A DNA stretch of 29,665 bases from Gammaproteobacteria bacterium (GCA_002714125.1 PAWP01000124.1:1-29665); one strand, 5' to 3'; shown: positions 7,734 through 16,907, counted from the first letter of the stretch. Translations and numbers: made by a program. The notes: generated by a model not told the origin, from the letters alone.

Positions 7734-8936
7734 TCAATCCGGCAAACCAAGTACCCGCTTCGAGATGATGTTAAGTTGAACTTCGTTGGTGCCGCCGTAG
7801 ATCGTGATGGCGCGACTATGCAGCCATGCGCGTGTCGCGCCGCGTTCAGCTTCCGAGAACGTATCGCCTTCCCAACCGTAACCCTGTGCGCCCATCATAC
7901 GGACCCGATGATCAGCCGTGTCGCGTGCCATAGTTGCACCGTAGTACTTGAAGATGGAGGCGGCCTCGCCCATGGTCTTTCCGGAGGTGTTCTCCTCCCG
8001 GGCACGACGTTGTGTCAAGGCAAAACTGCGCTGATTCATACCAAATTGGATCACGGTATCCCGCGACTCATGATCGGAAATCGCGCCGCTAGTATCGGTC
8101 CCAACGTACTTTCGCGCCACATCGAGCAACGGGCTGGCCGGCGCGGAGCGTGATGGTTTGGGCGCACGGGCAGCGGCGGGGCCCACGCCGCCCTGACCCG
8201 AGCGCTCGAACTGGAGCAGGCGTTTACCCACCGTCCAGCCGCGGTTGAGTTGCCCAACAAGGTTCTCTTTCTCGACAACCGCGTTATCGAAAAACGTCTC
8301 GCAGAACGGAGAGGAGCCCGAGATCAACTGGATCGGCTTCACAGTGATGCCCGGCTGATGCATATCCATAAGCACAAAGCTGATGCCATCGTGCTTGGGT
8401 GCTTCAGGGTCCGTGCGGACCAGAACAAAAATCCAATCCGCAAAGTTGGCACCCGAGGTCCAGATCTTCTGCCCGTTCACTTCGAAGAAATCGCCCTTGT
8501 CGACTGCTCGGGTCTGCAACCCGGCGAGGTCAGAACCTGCGCCCGGCTCCGAGTACCCCTGGCACCAGCTTACATCGCCCATGGCAATCTTCGGGATGTG
8601 GCGCAACTTCTGTTCCTCGGTGCCGTATTCGAGAAGCGTGGGTCCTAGCATCGAGGTACCCATGCCCCCCATTGGCGCCCGCGCCTTGATAGCGCGCATT
8701 TCTTCGGCAAGCACTCGTGCTTCGTCCGCCGTAAGGCCACCGCCTCCGTAGGACTTGGGCCAGGTTGGGATAGTCCAGCCACGCTCACCGAGCCGGTGCC
8801 GCCACTCCAGCAGTTCAGAGTTAGCCATTGGGCGCTTGGAGCCAATGGTTACGGTCTCACCAGGACCACGGGCCGACTCCGGGCAGTTCTCGGCCAGCCA
8901 ATCGCGCACCTCTCTTCGGAATGATTCATTGCTCAT
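7734..8936 (-). CDS. Acyl-CoA dehydrogenase, FadE-like
   Basis: 400 residues, the usual length. Domains: N-terminal helical (1-120), middle beta (121-235) with the FAD/substrate segment GYSEPGAGSDLAGLQTRA (127-144) and IWTSGA (158-163), and C-terminal helical (236-400). It oxidises acyl-CoA to 2-enoyl-CoA, passing electrons to ETF. The medium-chain enzyme's catalytic Glu position reads YGGTNEVQ (380-387), with Gly. A Glu at 244 in QFERSG sits where isovaleryl-CoA dehydrogenase has its base, so the alternative catalytic position is likely used. A Pro/Ala-rich stretch at 252-270 is unusual. AGGGGAA about 8 bases upstream supports the ATG. It starts 29 bases after the dioxygenase stop, so the two form an operon. 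It lacks the ASSDATN-type signature of ACAD10/11. Confidence 0.9.
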   Translation of the reverse strand: MSNESFRREVRDWLAENCPESARGPGETVTIGSKRPMANSELLEWRHRLGERGWTIPTWPKSYGGGGLTADEARVLAEEMRAIKARAPMGGMGTSMLGPTLLEYGTEEQKLRHIPKIAMGDVSWCQGYSEPGAGSDLAGLQTRAVDKGDFFEVNGQKIWTSGANFADWIFVLVRTDPEAPKHDGISFVLMDMHQPGITVKPIQLISGSSPFCETFFDNAVVEKENLVGQLNRGWTVGKRLLQFERSGQGGVGPAAARAPKPSRSAPASPLLDVARKYVGTDTSGAISDHESRDTVIQFGMNQRSFALTQRRAREENTSGKTMGEAASIFKYYGATMARDTADHRVRMMGAQGYGWEGDTFSEAERGATRAWLHSRAITIYGGTNEVQLNIISKRVLGLPD

Positions 8937-8965
8937 TTTTGTTCCCCTATTGATTCCTTGCCCAC

Positions 8966-9994
8966 CTAATCCGCTATGTCCATGCGCGCTTTTGCGCGCG
9001 CCATTCGTGCCGCATGCCCAGCGTGCCAGCGCTCTCGATCAAACGTTTCATATTCATAACGTGGTCGCAGGCTCACAGACTCGCCAGCAGGTTCACGGTC
9101 AAAAAGAGACCGGTAAGGCGAGATCTCCAGCACGGAGTTGTTGACGTTGGCTGCGAGTCGCTGGGCGTCAGCATCCTCCTTGCCAAACGGGAAGCCGCCA
9201 TAAACATCCATCAAGCCGGCAAATCGCACGGGGTTTCTCGAGAGTGCCGCCTGGGTCACGGTGTCGCGAAACGGCTCCTGGGTTTGCATATAGGGCCGGC
9301 TGAACGTACCGAGAATCATCAGCCGTTCGCCGCTGTGGGACCTCGGCCATGAACCATGCCAGGTCTGATCGCCCCATATCACCATCGAGCCCGCCGGCGC
9401 CTCAACCGGATGCGCGCGATCGGACCAGTACTTCACCTCCGGCGGGGACGGCGAACGGTGCCACTTGTGACTGCCCGGTACAAACGCTATTGCGCCATCG
9501 TCAGCCGAATAGTCGGTCACCAGGTAATTAAAGTTGGCACTGTTGGGTTCATGCGCAAAGGATTTGCGCGTGAAGTCCCAGTGGTCGAGATGGATTGGGG
9601 TGCGCCCTTCGCCCGGACCTTTCACCCAACCGTCGAACAGGCTGAGTATGCAGTTGGTGCCGAGCAGCGACTGCACAAGACCCATGCCGGCTGGATTCAA
9701 TAAGAGTTCTTCAAAGATCCTGTTTTCCCAAAGGATCAGCCGGAAGATCTGGTTTGCGTCCTGCCAGGAGAGCCCGTCCGCGCCTGGAGCGCCGAAGCGC
9801 TCTCTGATGACATCGAGCAGTGCGGATTTGACGTCCGCGTGGAACTCAGGCGGGCCAACTTTCTCAGGTGGCACCACCGTGAACCCAAAGAAATCCAACT
9901 CCGCTATATTCTCAAGCAGATCGAGTGTAGCAAGCTCACGATAGAGCGGCGCCATGGGCCCCGCAGATTTCCAGTCTGCAATTTCCAAGTTCAA
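8966..9994 (-). CDS. Phytanoyl-CoA dioxygenase (PhyH) family protein
   Basis: 342 residues from a TTG at 9994; the ATG at 9955 (MAPLYRELATLD) is an equally good start giving 329. Double-stranded beta-helix Fe(II)/2-oxoglutarate oxygenase: metal ligands His135 and Asp137 in IHLDHWDF, distal His213 in QTWHGSWPR, and Arg224 (GERLMI) for 2-oxoglutarate. FVPGSHKWHRSP is the family's typical turn. The reaction would be hydroxylation of an acyl or other carbon chain, consuming O2 and 2-oxoglutarate. Co-transcribed with the acyl-CoA dehydrogenase downstream, suggesting an acyl-CoA or fatty-acid-like substrate; many bacterial members act on other metabolites, so this is inference. Confidence 0.85.
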   Translation of the reverse strand: MNLEIADWKSAGPMAPLYRELATLDLLENIAELDFFGFTVVPPEKVGPPEFHADVKSALLDVIRERFGAPGADGLSWQDANQIFRLILWENRIFEELLLNPAGMGLVQSLLGTNCILSLFDGWVKGPGEGRTPIHLDHWDFTRKSFAHEPNSANFNYLVTDYSADDGAIAFVPGSHKWHRSPSPPEVKYWSDRAHPVEAPAGSMVIWGDQTWHGSWPRSHSGERLMILGTFSRPYMQTQEPFRDTVTQAALSRNPVRFAGLMDVYGGFPFGKEDADAQRLAANVNNSVLEISPYRSLFDREPAGESVSLRPRYEYETFDRERWHAGHAARMARAKARMDIAD

Positions 9995-10499
9995 ACACCG
10001 GTTTCAAAGAGAATCATCAGCCTAACAGCAGGTAGGCCAATCTAGCATCTGGGATACTATCAACCCGATGCCCCAGCACATTTCAAACTAAGCCAATGAG
10101 GACGAATACATCCCGCTGTTGTTATGGCCTCAAACTAGTGCAAAAGCCTTAGTAGCCGTAGGGTATCGTCACTCTGGAAGAAAAAAGAAGTTCGAGCTTG
10201 CGCGCCTATATTTGGCCGGTGCTCCGTCACGTGCCGAATAGTTCTGTATCCCGTTCGCCACCGGGCACTTCCAATTGCCATCGACGGTGCGAACGATTTC
10301 GTTCATGCGTTCAAGTGTCATCGTTCGCACTTACCGAGTCTGCAGAGTCGCCGGAGATGTTCGGCGGTATTGCGAACCAATTCCACCCAGATAGATGTGC
10401 TCGATAATTTTCTGAGCCACCGTGCGCTGTTGCACGAAACCTGACCTACCACAGACGCGGTAGACTCAGTGCATTACTCACACTTTACGGTGACACCCT
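9995..10499. other. Intergenic control region before amidohydrolase 2
   Basis: About 500 bases without a convincing gene. Short minus-strand frames look faintly protein-like (one near 10340-10450 reads TVAQKIIEHIYLGGIG; another starts at 10321 for 50 residues) but lack ribosome sites and recognisable families. The main structure is the inverted repeat at 10287-10330, listed separately. Confidence 0.45.
10287..10330 (+). promoter_or_regulatory. Inverted repeat, candidate operator
   Basis: Perfect 11-base arms GTGCGAACGAT (10287-10297) and ATCGTTCGCAC (10320-10330) are separated by 22 bases. A second palindrome, GAACGATTTCGTTC, is nested in the left half, and GCGTTC repeats the theme in the spacer. 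It lies about 170 bases before amidohydrolase 2. Symmetry and spacing fit a dimeric regulator binding two sites; no regulator gene is nearby. Confidence 0.4.
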
Positions 10500-12182
10500 A
10501 TGACCCATGATGTAGTGATACGCGGCGGAACCGTCGTCGACGGCTTGGGTGGAGAACCCTATATGGCCGACATCGCCATCAGCGGTGACAAGATTGCTGA
10601 GATAGGCAGCATCAGTGAAGCGGGTCGGCGGGAAATCGATGCATACGGACTCTCGGTGACGCCGGGGTTCGTTGATCTGCACACACACCTCGATGCCCAG
10701 ATTGCCTGGGACCCTCAGGTGACCTCCATCACTTGGCACGGTGTCACTACTAGCCTGCTCGGCAACTGTGGCGTGACCTTTGCACCATGCAAGCCGAAAG
10801 ACCGCGAAACGCTCGCCGCTATGATGGAGACCGTGGAGGACATTCCGAAGCGCGCCATCCTGCATGGCTTGCCCTGGAACTGGGAAACGTACGGCGAGTA
10901 CCTCGACTGCCTAGAGACGCTCAACCCTGCCATCAATATCGCCGGTATGGTCGGGCACTGCGCACTGCGGTTCTACGTCATGGGTGAACGGGCCGTGGAA
11001 GAGCCGGAGGGCTATACCCGCGGCTGGACGCCGCTGCGTCGACCCAGCGCCGACGAGGTGCAGCAGATCGCGGCCCTTGCAGCACAGTCAGTGGCTGAAG
11101 GCGCCGTTGGCTTCTCAACCAACCGTATGCAATTTCACCGCCTGCCGGACGGTCGCGCCATACCCGGCACGTTCGCCAGGCTCAGCGAGCTTCGCGAGAT
11201 TGCCAAGGCGATCGGCAAGCGCGGTATCATGCAAACCGTTTCGGGCTGGCTCGACTTTGAAGCCGAGTTCGATCTACTTGCCGAGGAAGCGCGCCTGACC
11301 CGCGGCGTACTCTATTCAGCAGCCGTCGAAGCGGGCGTCGAGGCACAGGATGCGAGGGTCCGTGCCATGCGCGCGGAGGGCCTGAACGTCGCTTCCGTCA
11401 CGGTGCCCCGCAGTGGCGGCGGGCTCTCCGGGCTGCAGACCCGCGCACCTTTCGATTCCAGCCCATGGCGCGAACTGCTTGCTAAGAAATTTGAAGACAG
11501 ACTCGCCGCCATTCGCAACCCGGTGACACGCACACGGCTCATCGATGCCGAGAAGCAAGCGGGAGACGGACGCGGAGCGCAGCGCTGGTTCTGGATGGGC
11601 AAGGAAGCGCGCCCGAATTACGCGCACGCACTAAATGAGAGCGTTTGGGACATGGCAAACGCCGCACGCGAGCATCCGGTCGAGACCTGGCTGCGCCTAA
11701 CCGACGAGACCGACGGCCGGGGCTGGTTCCACATGCGCGGCTTCAACGTCGACCTCGAGGGTGTGGAGCAGCTCATCAAGAACGACTGGATTGTGCCCGC
11801 GCAGGGTGACGCGGGGGCGCACGTGAGTCAGATGGTGGACTCCGGCTGCACAAGTTTCGTACTCTCACACTGGGTGCGAGATCGCGGTCTCTTCACGTTC
11901 CCGGATGCCATCCGGCGGCTCACTTCGAACCCCGCGCAGTTCCTCGGCCTAGCCGACCGGGGCTCCCTGGAGGTGGGCAAGAAGGCCGACATCAACGTCA
12001 TCGACCCTGACAACGTTGCCGAATGCCAGCCAGAAGTGGTCCGCGATATGCCGTTCGAGGCGCCAAGATTCATTCAACGCGGCGTCGGTTACCACGCGAC
12101 GCTCTGCAACGGCGAAGTCATCCTGCAGAACGACGAACTGACAGGGGAAAGGCCTGGACGTGTTATCCGCAGCACAGACTGA
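10500..12182 (+). CDS. Amidohydrolase 2, N-acyl-D-amino-acid deacylase family
   Basis: 560 residues, paralogue of the genes at 3606 and 25915. N-terminal beta domain DVVIRGGTVVDG, metal motif VDLHTHLD (His61, His63), Cys90 in NCGVTFAPC, Asp in GDAGAHVSQM, and C-terminal ADINVIDPDNV. It is closer to amidohydrolase 3 than to 1: both share VGHCAxRxYVMGE, GAVGFS(T/S)NR and PRSGG. At the position where amidohydrolase 1 has ICHTRPSG this protein has VTVPRSGG, so a His is lost; the THMR-like motif of D-aminoacylase is also absent. Metal content and substrate may therefore differ from the classical enzyme. GGTGA before the ATG is a modest ribosome site. It stands alone; the MATE gene follows after 263 bases. 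Confidence 0.83.
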   Translation: MTHDVVIRGGTVVDGLGGEPYMADIAISGDKIAEIGSISEAGRREIDAYGLSVTPGFVDLHTHLDAQIAWDPQVTSITWHGVTTSLLGNCGVTFAPCKPKDRETLAAMMETVEDIPKRAILHGLPWNWETYGEYLDCLETLNPAINIAGMVGHCALRFYVMGERAVEEPEGYTRGWTPLRRPSADEVQQIAALAAQSVAEGAVGFSTNRMQFHRLPDGRAIPGTFARLSELREIAKAIGKRGIMQTVSGWLDFEAEFDLLAEEARLTRGVLYSAAVEAGVEAQDARVRAMRAEGLNVASVTVPRSGGGLSGLQTRAPFDSSPWRELLAKKFEDRLAAIRNPVTRTRLIDAEKQAGDGRGAQRWFWMGKEARPNYAHALNESVWDMANAAREHPVETWLRLTDETDGRGWFHMRGFNVDLEGVEQLIKNDWIVPAQGDAGAHVSQMVDSGCTSFVLSHWVRDRGLFTFPDAIRRLTSNPAQFLGLADRGSLEVGKKADINVIDPDNVAECQPEVVRDMPFEAPRFIQRGVGYHATLCNGEVILQNDELTGERPGRVIRSTD

Positions 12183-12211
12183 TGAGAACAGGCTTGCCCC
12201 AGTGTTCGGGC

Positions 12212-12241
12212 CAACGCCACGACTCATGCCACTCGTGGTTG
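12212..12241 (+). terminator. Weak hairpin after amidohydrolase 2
   Basis: Arms CCACGA (12217-12222) and TCGTGG (12233-12238), with CAA/TTG able to pair outside across a two-base bulge, lie 30 bases past the stop. There is no T-run, so termination is uncertain. Confidence 0.25.
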
Positions 12242-12445
12242 TCCGCGAGTGGGCGCTCGGTGCCCTTACACTGACATTCGCGCTACATTGGCACTAGGCG
12301 ATCCGCTGCGCCTGGTTGACAGCCTTCCGCGACGAGATACTCCAATTATGACCGGAATCGGGGCCGAGCTCCGAGGTGGCTCTCGCGCAAGACTCAAACG
12401 TCAACGACCCGCCTATACCTCCTCGAAGGCCTGCCAGGGAAGATA

Positions 12446-13813
12446 GTGAGCGAACAGAATGATATTCGGGATCTGACCCAGGGCCAGGTTTCCGCCCATA
12501 TGGTCCGTTTGTCCGGATTCATGATGCTGAGCATGATTTCGTTCATGGTCGCGAGTCTTGCCGAAATGTTCTTCATCGGCAAAGTAGGCACCAGCGAACT
12601 GGCCGCAATCAGTTTCACCTTTCCAGTTGTCTATACCCTGCAGGGTGTGTCGATGGGCCTGGGTATCGGCGCGTCGTCAGTGGTCGCCCGGGCCACGGGT
12701 CTGCGGGAAACTGAGCGGGTGAAGAGGCTAGTAACTCACGGCCTCATTCTAGGTACTACGGCTTCTATCATCCTTGCGATTGTCACCGCCTTTTTCCTCC
12801 AGGATATTTTCATCCTGCTAGGGGCGGAAGGCGATGTGCTCGACCTGATTGTGGTCTACATGGAGATCTGGTTGTTTGGCCTGCCGATCTTCACCATGAC
12901 ATTTGTCGGCACCACCCTACTGCGTGCTATCGGGGACGCCAAAACACCGGGCTACATCTCAGCATTAGGCTCAATCCTACACATCGCGCTCGCACCGCCT
13001 TGCATTTTTGGGCTGGGGCCTATCCCAGCCATGGGTCTCGAAGGCGCAGCCATCAGTTTCGTCGTCGCCCGCCACCTGGCATTTACCCTCTTTGTGTATT
13101 GCCTCGTCTTCCGGGACCGGATGCTCGTTGCCGACCTCGGCGGTTTTGCGCGTTCTTTCCGGGACATCATGCACGTGGGGTTGCCCGCCATGGCATCCAA
13201 CATGATCATGCCCATGTCGATGAGTGTGATGACCCGTCTGCTCGCGAGCCATGGGGTAGTGGTCGTCGCGGGCTTCGGGGTAGCGTCACGCATCGAGTCG
13301 ATACTCGTCATGGTCATCTGGGCGGTTGGCATGAGCATCTCGCCGCTCGTTGGGCAAAACTGGGGAGCCTCCGCGTACGATCGCGCGCAGACGGCCACGC
13401 GCCTCGGCAATACCTTTGTCGTTGCGTACGGAGTGTTTGCGTATATCGTCTTCGTCGCGATAGGCGAATACATGGTGATGCTGCTGAACAGCGATCCAGC
13501 CGTGATCGCCATGGCCTACGCGTACCTGCTTATTGCACCAATCGCCGTCGGCGCAAATGGCGTAATCAACATCGCCACCAACAGCTTCAATGCCCTGGGC
13601 AAACCAATGCCAGCGCTTGTAATCACCATCCTGCAGATGATTGTGGTCAATATCCCTTTGATGTTGCTTGGCGATCTGCTGTGGGGATACCGTGGTATCT
13701 ACGCAGGGGGGGTCGTCACGACAATCACCGTATCAATCGTTGCTTGGCTTTGGATTCAGCGAACAATTGGTAAACGCGCACGGCGTGCAGCAACGGAGCC
13801 TGCACCTGCCTGA
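12446..13813 (+). CDS. MATE family efflux transporter
   Basis: 455 residues starting at a GTG preceded by AGGGAAGA at good spacing. About twelve hydrophobic segments are seen, arranged as two similar halves. Features typical of the family: MVASLAEMFFIGKVGTSELAAISF near the N-terminus, GASSVVARATG, GDAKTPGYI and, in the second half, WAVGMSISPLVGQNWGA and FNALGKPMPALVIT. MATE proteins of the inner membrane export organic cations, drugs or metabolites using Na+ or H+ gradients. The C-terminus is short and basic. It stands between amidohydrolase 2 and a convergent hotdog gene; export of a product or toxic substrate of the neighbouring catabolic genes is possible but unproven. Confidence 0.9.
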   Translation: MSEQNDIRDLTQGQVSAHMVRLSGFMMLSMISFMVASLAEMFFIGKVGTSELAAISFTFPVVYTLQGVSMGLGIGASSVVARATGLRETERVKRLVTHGLILGTTASIILAIVTAFFLQDIFILLGAEGDVLDLIVVYMEIWLFGLPIFTMTFVGTTLLRAIGDAKTPGYISALGSILHIALAPPCIFGLGPIPAMGLEGAAISFVVARHLAFTLFVYCLVFRDRMLVADLGGFARSFRDIMHVGLPAMASNMIMPMSMSVMTRLLASHGVVVVAGFGVASRIESILVMVIWAVGMSISPLVGQNWGASAYDRAQTATRLGNTFVVAYGVFAYIVFVAIGEYMVMLLNSDPAVIAMAYAYLLIAPIAVGANGVINIATNSFNALGKPMPALVITILQMIVVNIPLMLLGDLLWGYRGIYAGGVVTTITVSIVAWLWIQRTIGKRARRAATEPAPA

Positions 13814-13913
13814 CGCACAAAAAAGTCAGACAGTCCCCAAGCGCACCAGCGTGCTGAGCCTTGGGCCGGAGCAGAGCGCCGTGCACCAGTCCTTCGAGGA
13901 CCTGCGGTTACAC

Positions 13914-14756
13914 TCAGGCCGCCACGCTGGCCTGGGCTATCAGCACAATGGTGCCGTCCGCTTTCTCGATCCAAGCAAACGCCATATCGCGGTTGCCGTC
14001 TTCAGAACGTCCGGTATCAACGCCCTTCACAAACAGGTGATCGTTTGGCCAAGTCGGATTCGTGAACTTCACATCCAGCGACCCGGACTCAAACCAGCGC
14101 TGACCGTAATAACCCTCAAGCAGGTGGCCAACATAGGCCATGGTCATCCGTCCGCCAACCACCACCTCCTGGAAGCCCAACTCAAGGGAGGCCTCCTTGT
14201 CGGTGTGGTAGCTCTTCGAGCCATGGAAATACTGACCGCACATCTCGAGACTGACAACGCGGTCGAAGCCCGAGATCTCTTTACCTTCTGGCACATCGAA
14301 TTTGCGCCGGCCTTCCTTCTTAGCAGGATCGCGGAATTCCACCTGTTCAACCGGTTCATCCAGTAGGAAAGACTGGTGGTGATTGAACGTCATCACTGTG
14401 GCACCCGCGTCATCCTTCATCTCGATCGCAGTGTTGACGATCGTGCGATTACGCTTCTTGTAGATATCTGTAATGGTTGCGCTCGTATCGTAGGTCTCGC
14501 CAGCCAGCATGGGCTTCGAGAAATTCCACTCCTGGCGCATCCAAAGGTGTCCCCGTTGCTGGGAAAACGCCGACTCTCCAAAGTAGTTGTCGGCGTCTGT
14601 AGCAATCATGGTCGGTACCGGCGCTGTGCCGTTCGCAAAGGCCGCACTGTCAAGGTCAAGACCCTCGAAATAGTCAGTCAGCAGATTGTCGCTGACGGTG
14701 AAACGTTTGCCAGGAAGCACGTTGCCAACGGCTGGCTCAGAATGGGCTTCGCTCAT
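13914..14756 (-). CDS. MaoC-like double-hotdog protein
   Basis: 280 residues holding two hotdog folds: N-terminal (about 10-140), with MRQEWNFSKPMLAGETYDTSATITDIYKKR typical of the FAS1/MaoC N-terminal domain split into these pieces, and C-terminal (about 160-280), with SYHTDKEASLELGFQEVVVGG matching the hydratase helix region. Standard R-specific enoyl-CoA hydratases carry GDxNPxH. Here the corresponding segment reads HGSKSYH: His184 is kept but the Asp is Gly179 and the Asn is Lys181. It may therefore not be a hydratase, or it may use other residues. Family role otherwise: hydration or dehydration of acyl-CoA. GGAAAGAAG upstream supports the ATG. Convergent with the MATE gene. Confidence 0.75.
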   Translation of the reverse strand: MSEAHSEPAVGNVLPGKRFTVSDNLLTDYFEGLDLDSAAFANGTAPVPTMIATDADNYFGESAFSQQRGHLWMRQEWNFSKPMLAGETYDTSATITDIYKKRNRTIVNTAIEMKDDAGATVMTFNHHQSFLLDEPVEQVEFRDPAKKEGRRKFDVPEGKEISGFDRVVSLEMCGQYFHGSKSYHTDKEASLELGFQEVVVGGRMTMAYVGHLLEGYYGQRWFESGSLDVKFTNPTWPNDHLFVKGVDTGRSEDGNRDMAFAWIEKADGTIVLIAQASVAA

Positions 14757-14996
14757 GATGTTCTTCTTTCCGTAACCGTGTTGGGGGATAGTACGTCAGA
14801 TTGGCCGGGCGTGAATCCGCAGCACAGCGCACAGAGCGCCGCCGTCACTCGGCTACGCGTCGATTCAGGGCATTTTCTTGGCAAGGAGCCTGGAAGCACC
14901 AAAGGATGGCCTCGCGTCCGACCTGTCGCCTGCGGGTTTGTCGGTAGCTCAAAGTGATCCGTGATTCGGTCCTTTATTAGGTCTTTGAGCTCACTC
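14757..14996. other. Intergenic stretch, nothing recognised
   Basis: This stretch should hold the promoter of the minus-strand hotdog gene. I see no gene-like frame and no clear promoter boxes. Confidence 0.4.
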
Positions 14997-15274
14997 TCAA
15001 AGCCAGGGAATCGTCAGGTAGCTCGCGTTACCAGCAGTCCCGCGCAACCAGGAGTTCGCAACGTTCTCATCCTCCGCAAATTTCCCGCGTACTCGCTCGA
15101 AATAGCGTCCGAAATCGTCCTCGACGACGTGGAAGAGAGTAAGTTCATCGCAGGCAGGGTTCTCCTTGACCAACTGGTCTGACGAGCGGCCGTCTCCCAG
15201 CCATTAAGGACCCTCGGGACTTGCTCGGCATCGGCATACGTGACCGTCTTGCCTATAGCAGGAACGGCATACAA
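14997..15274 (-). pseudogene. Frameshifted relic of an unidentified gene
   Basis: The minus-strand frame ending at TGA 14997-14999 is strongly protein-like: DQLVKENPACDELTLFHVV, EDDFGRYFERVRGKFAED, then NSWLRGTAGNASYLTIPWL. It is open only back to a TAA at 15204-15206 and has no good start (a TTG at 15173 gives 58 residues). Upstream a different frame (TYADAEQVPRVLNGWETAAR, 15274 downwards) also reads like protein and meets it near 15180, so a single frameshift would join them. A stop precedes 15274. I do not recognise the family. The 15275-15491 stretch before tldD shows nothing else convincing. Confidence 0.45.
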
Positions 15275-15491
15275 TCAGTGTCGCACCGCAAGCGCTATAC
15301 GCCTTATTGCGCCTTTGATTCGCTACCTGACCTGGAAGAGCGACAGCGTGCAACTAGAAAGAATCTGCATTCAGATGCTGGCAGGAAGATTTGCCTAGAA
15401 CCCAACTCGGCTGGCAAATGCGCCGAGCCGATGCACATTCAGGACTGGCAAAACCAAAGGTTGCAGCCAACGCGCGCCAAATCCGTAAACT

Positions 15492-16907
15492 GTGCGATAT
15501 GTAGTCAACCCTGGGATACTCATGCTCAATCCTCAAACCGCCGATGCCGTCGTTAATCATGCACTATCGCTGGGCGCCGACTTTGTTGAGCTCTTCATCG
15601 AGAAAAACCAAGTCAACAACATCGCGACGCTCTCCACCGACGTGCAGAGCGTGCAGTCGGGTATAGATTTTGGGATTGGCATCCGGGTCGTTTACGGCAC
15701 TAAGGTGCTTTACGGCTACACCAACAAAACCGACCCCGACGAGCTGAGTCGGATTGTCGGTGAACTCGCTGCGAAAGACCTGCGCGACCCGGCGACCACC
15801 TCCACCGCGTTCGACTTCGTGGCACCAAATGATATCCACGCGGCCCGCGATACGTTGACAGCCGGGGCGTCGGTCGAAAGCAAGGTAGCGTACCTGCTAA
15901 GAGCCGATCAGGCCGCACGCGCCGCAAGCAACATGATCACCCAGACTCGTGGCAGCTGCATGCAGCGCGAGCAGGCGGTTGAGATCTTCAACAGCGAAGG
16001 TCTGCATACTCAGGATGTACGAAACTACATCCGCGCAGCCATGACCGCTATCGCCTCGGACGGTGGTGAGCAGGCCACGGGTTCGCACAATGATGGCGGA
16101 CTCCTCGGTTGGGAACTTGCCGACGACATAGACGCTACCGAGGCCGGCGAAGAGGCCACCCGTCAGGCGCTCGTTAATCTGGGCGCCAAACCATGCCCCT
16201 CCGGACGGATGCCAGTAGTCCTGGGCAATGGTTTTGGCGGAGTGATCTTTCACGAAGCATGCGGCCATCTACTCGAAACGACGTCAGTTGCAAAGAAAGC
16301 ATCGGTGTTCCATGACCAGATGGGCGAGATGATCGCCAACGAGGCGGTGAGTGCAGTGGACGACGGCACGATGGTCAAGGAATGGGGCTCAATCAACGTG
16401 GACGACGAGGGTCTCGCCACCCAGCACACTCAGTTAATCAAAAACGGCAAGCTTGAGAACTTTCTCGCGGACCGGATCGGAGCCCAGCAGACCGGGCTGC
16501 CCAGGACAGGCTCCGGTCGTCGGCAATCCTACAAATTTGCGCCCGCTTCACGCATGCGTAATACCTTTATCGAACCAGGCGACGCGAGCCTCGATGACAT
16601 GATTGGCTCGATCGACAATGGCATCTACGCGGCCAGCATGGGTGGTGGCTCAGTACAGCCCGGGACTGGGGAGTTCAATTTTGCGGTGACAGAAGGTTAT
16701 TACATCAAAAACGGCAAGGTGGCCTACCCAGTCAAGGCCGCAACGCTAATCAGCACCGGACCCGCCGTCCTGAAGGAAATCTCGATGGTAGGTTCCGACT
16801 TTGCTCTTGCCTGCGGAATGTGCGGATCGGTATCCGGTGCGGTCCCGACAACCGTCGGGCAAGCGTCCCTGAAGGTGGATGACATCCTGGTCGGAGGAAA
16901 TCAGTAA
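15492..16907 (+). CDS. tldD: Metalloprotease TldD
   Basis: 471 residues from 15492; the ATG at 15522 (MLNPQTADAVVNHAL), preceded by GGGA, better matches the family start and gives 461. The zinc site is visible: HEACGH (His254, Glu255, His258, numbered from 15492) and a cysteine in CGMCGSVSG (Cys444) at the position of the third ligand. TldD pairs with TldE into a heterodimeric chamber protease that cleaves unfolded peptides, such as microcin B17 leader and CcdA in E. coli. The stop overlaps the next start in TAATG, so the two subunits are translationally coupled. Cytoplasmic. No precursor-peptide gene was found beside it. Confidence 0.9.
   Translation: MRYVVNPGILMLNPQTADAVVNHALSLGADFVELFIEKNQVNNIATLSTDVQSVQSGIDFGIGIRVVYGTKVLYGYTNKTDPDELSRIVGELAAKDLRDPATTSTAFDFVAPNDIHAARDTLTAGASVESKVAYLLRADQAARAASNMITQTRGSCMQREQAVEIFNSEGLHTQDVRNYIRAAMTAIASDGGEQATGSHNDGGLLGWELADDIDATEAGEEATRQALVNLGAKPCPSGRMPVVLGNGFGGVIFHEACGHLLETTSVAKKASVFHDQMGEMIANEAVSAVDDGTMVKEWGSINVDDEGLATQHTQLIKNGKLENFLADRIGAQQTGLPRTGSGRRQSYKFAPASRMRNTFIEPGDASLDDMIGSIDNGIYAASMGGGSVQPGTGEFNFAVTEGYYIKNGKVAYPVKAATLISTGPAVLKEISMVGSDFALACGMCGSVSGAVPTTVGQASLKVDDILVGGNQ

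Noticed and set aside
10169..10321. 50-residue minus-strand frame before amidohydrolase 2
   Set aside because: No ribosome site or family; its start overlaps the inverted repeat, which is the better explanation of the conserved-looking bases.
12316..12321. TTGACA box before the MATE gene
   Set aside because: No acceptable -10 box follows at 16-18 bases.
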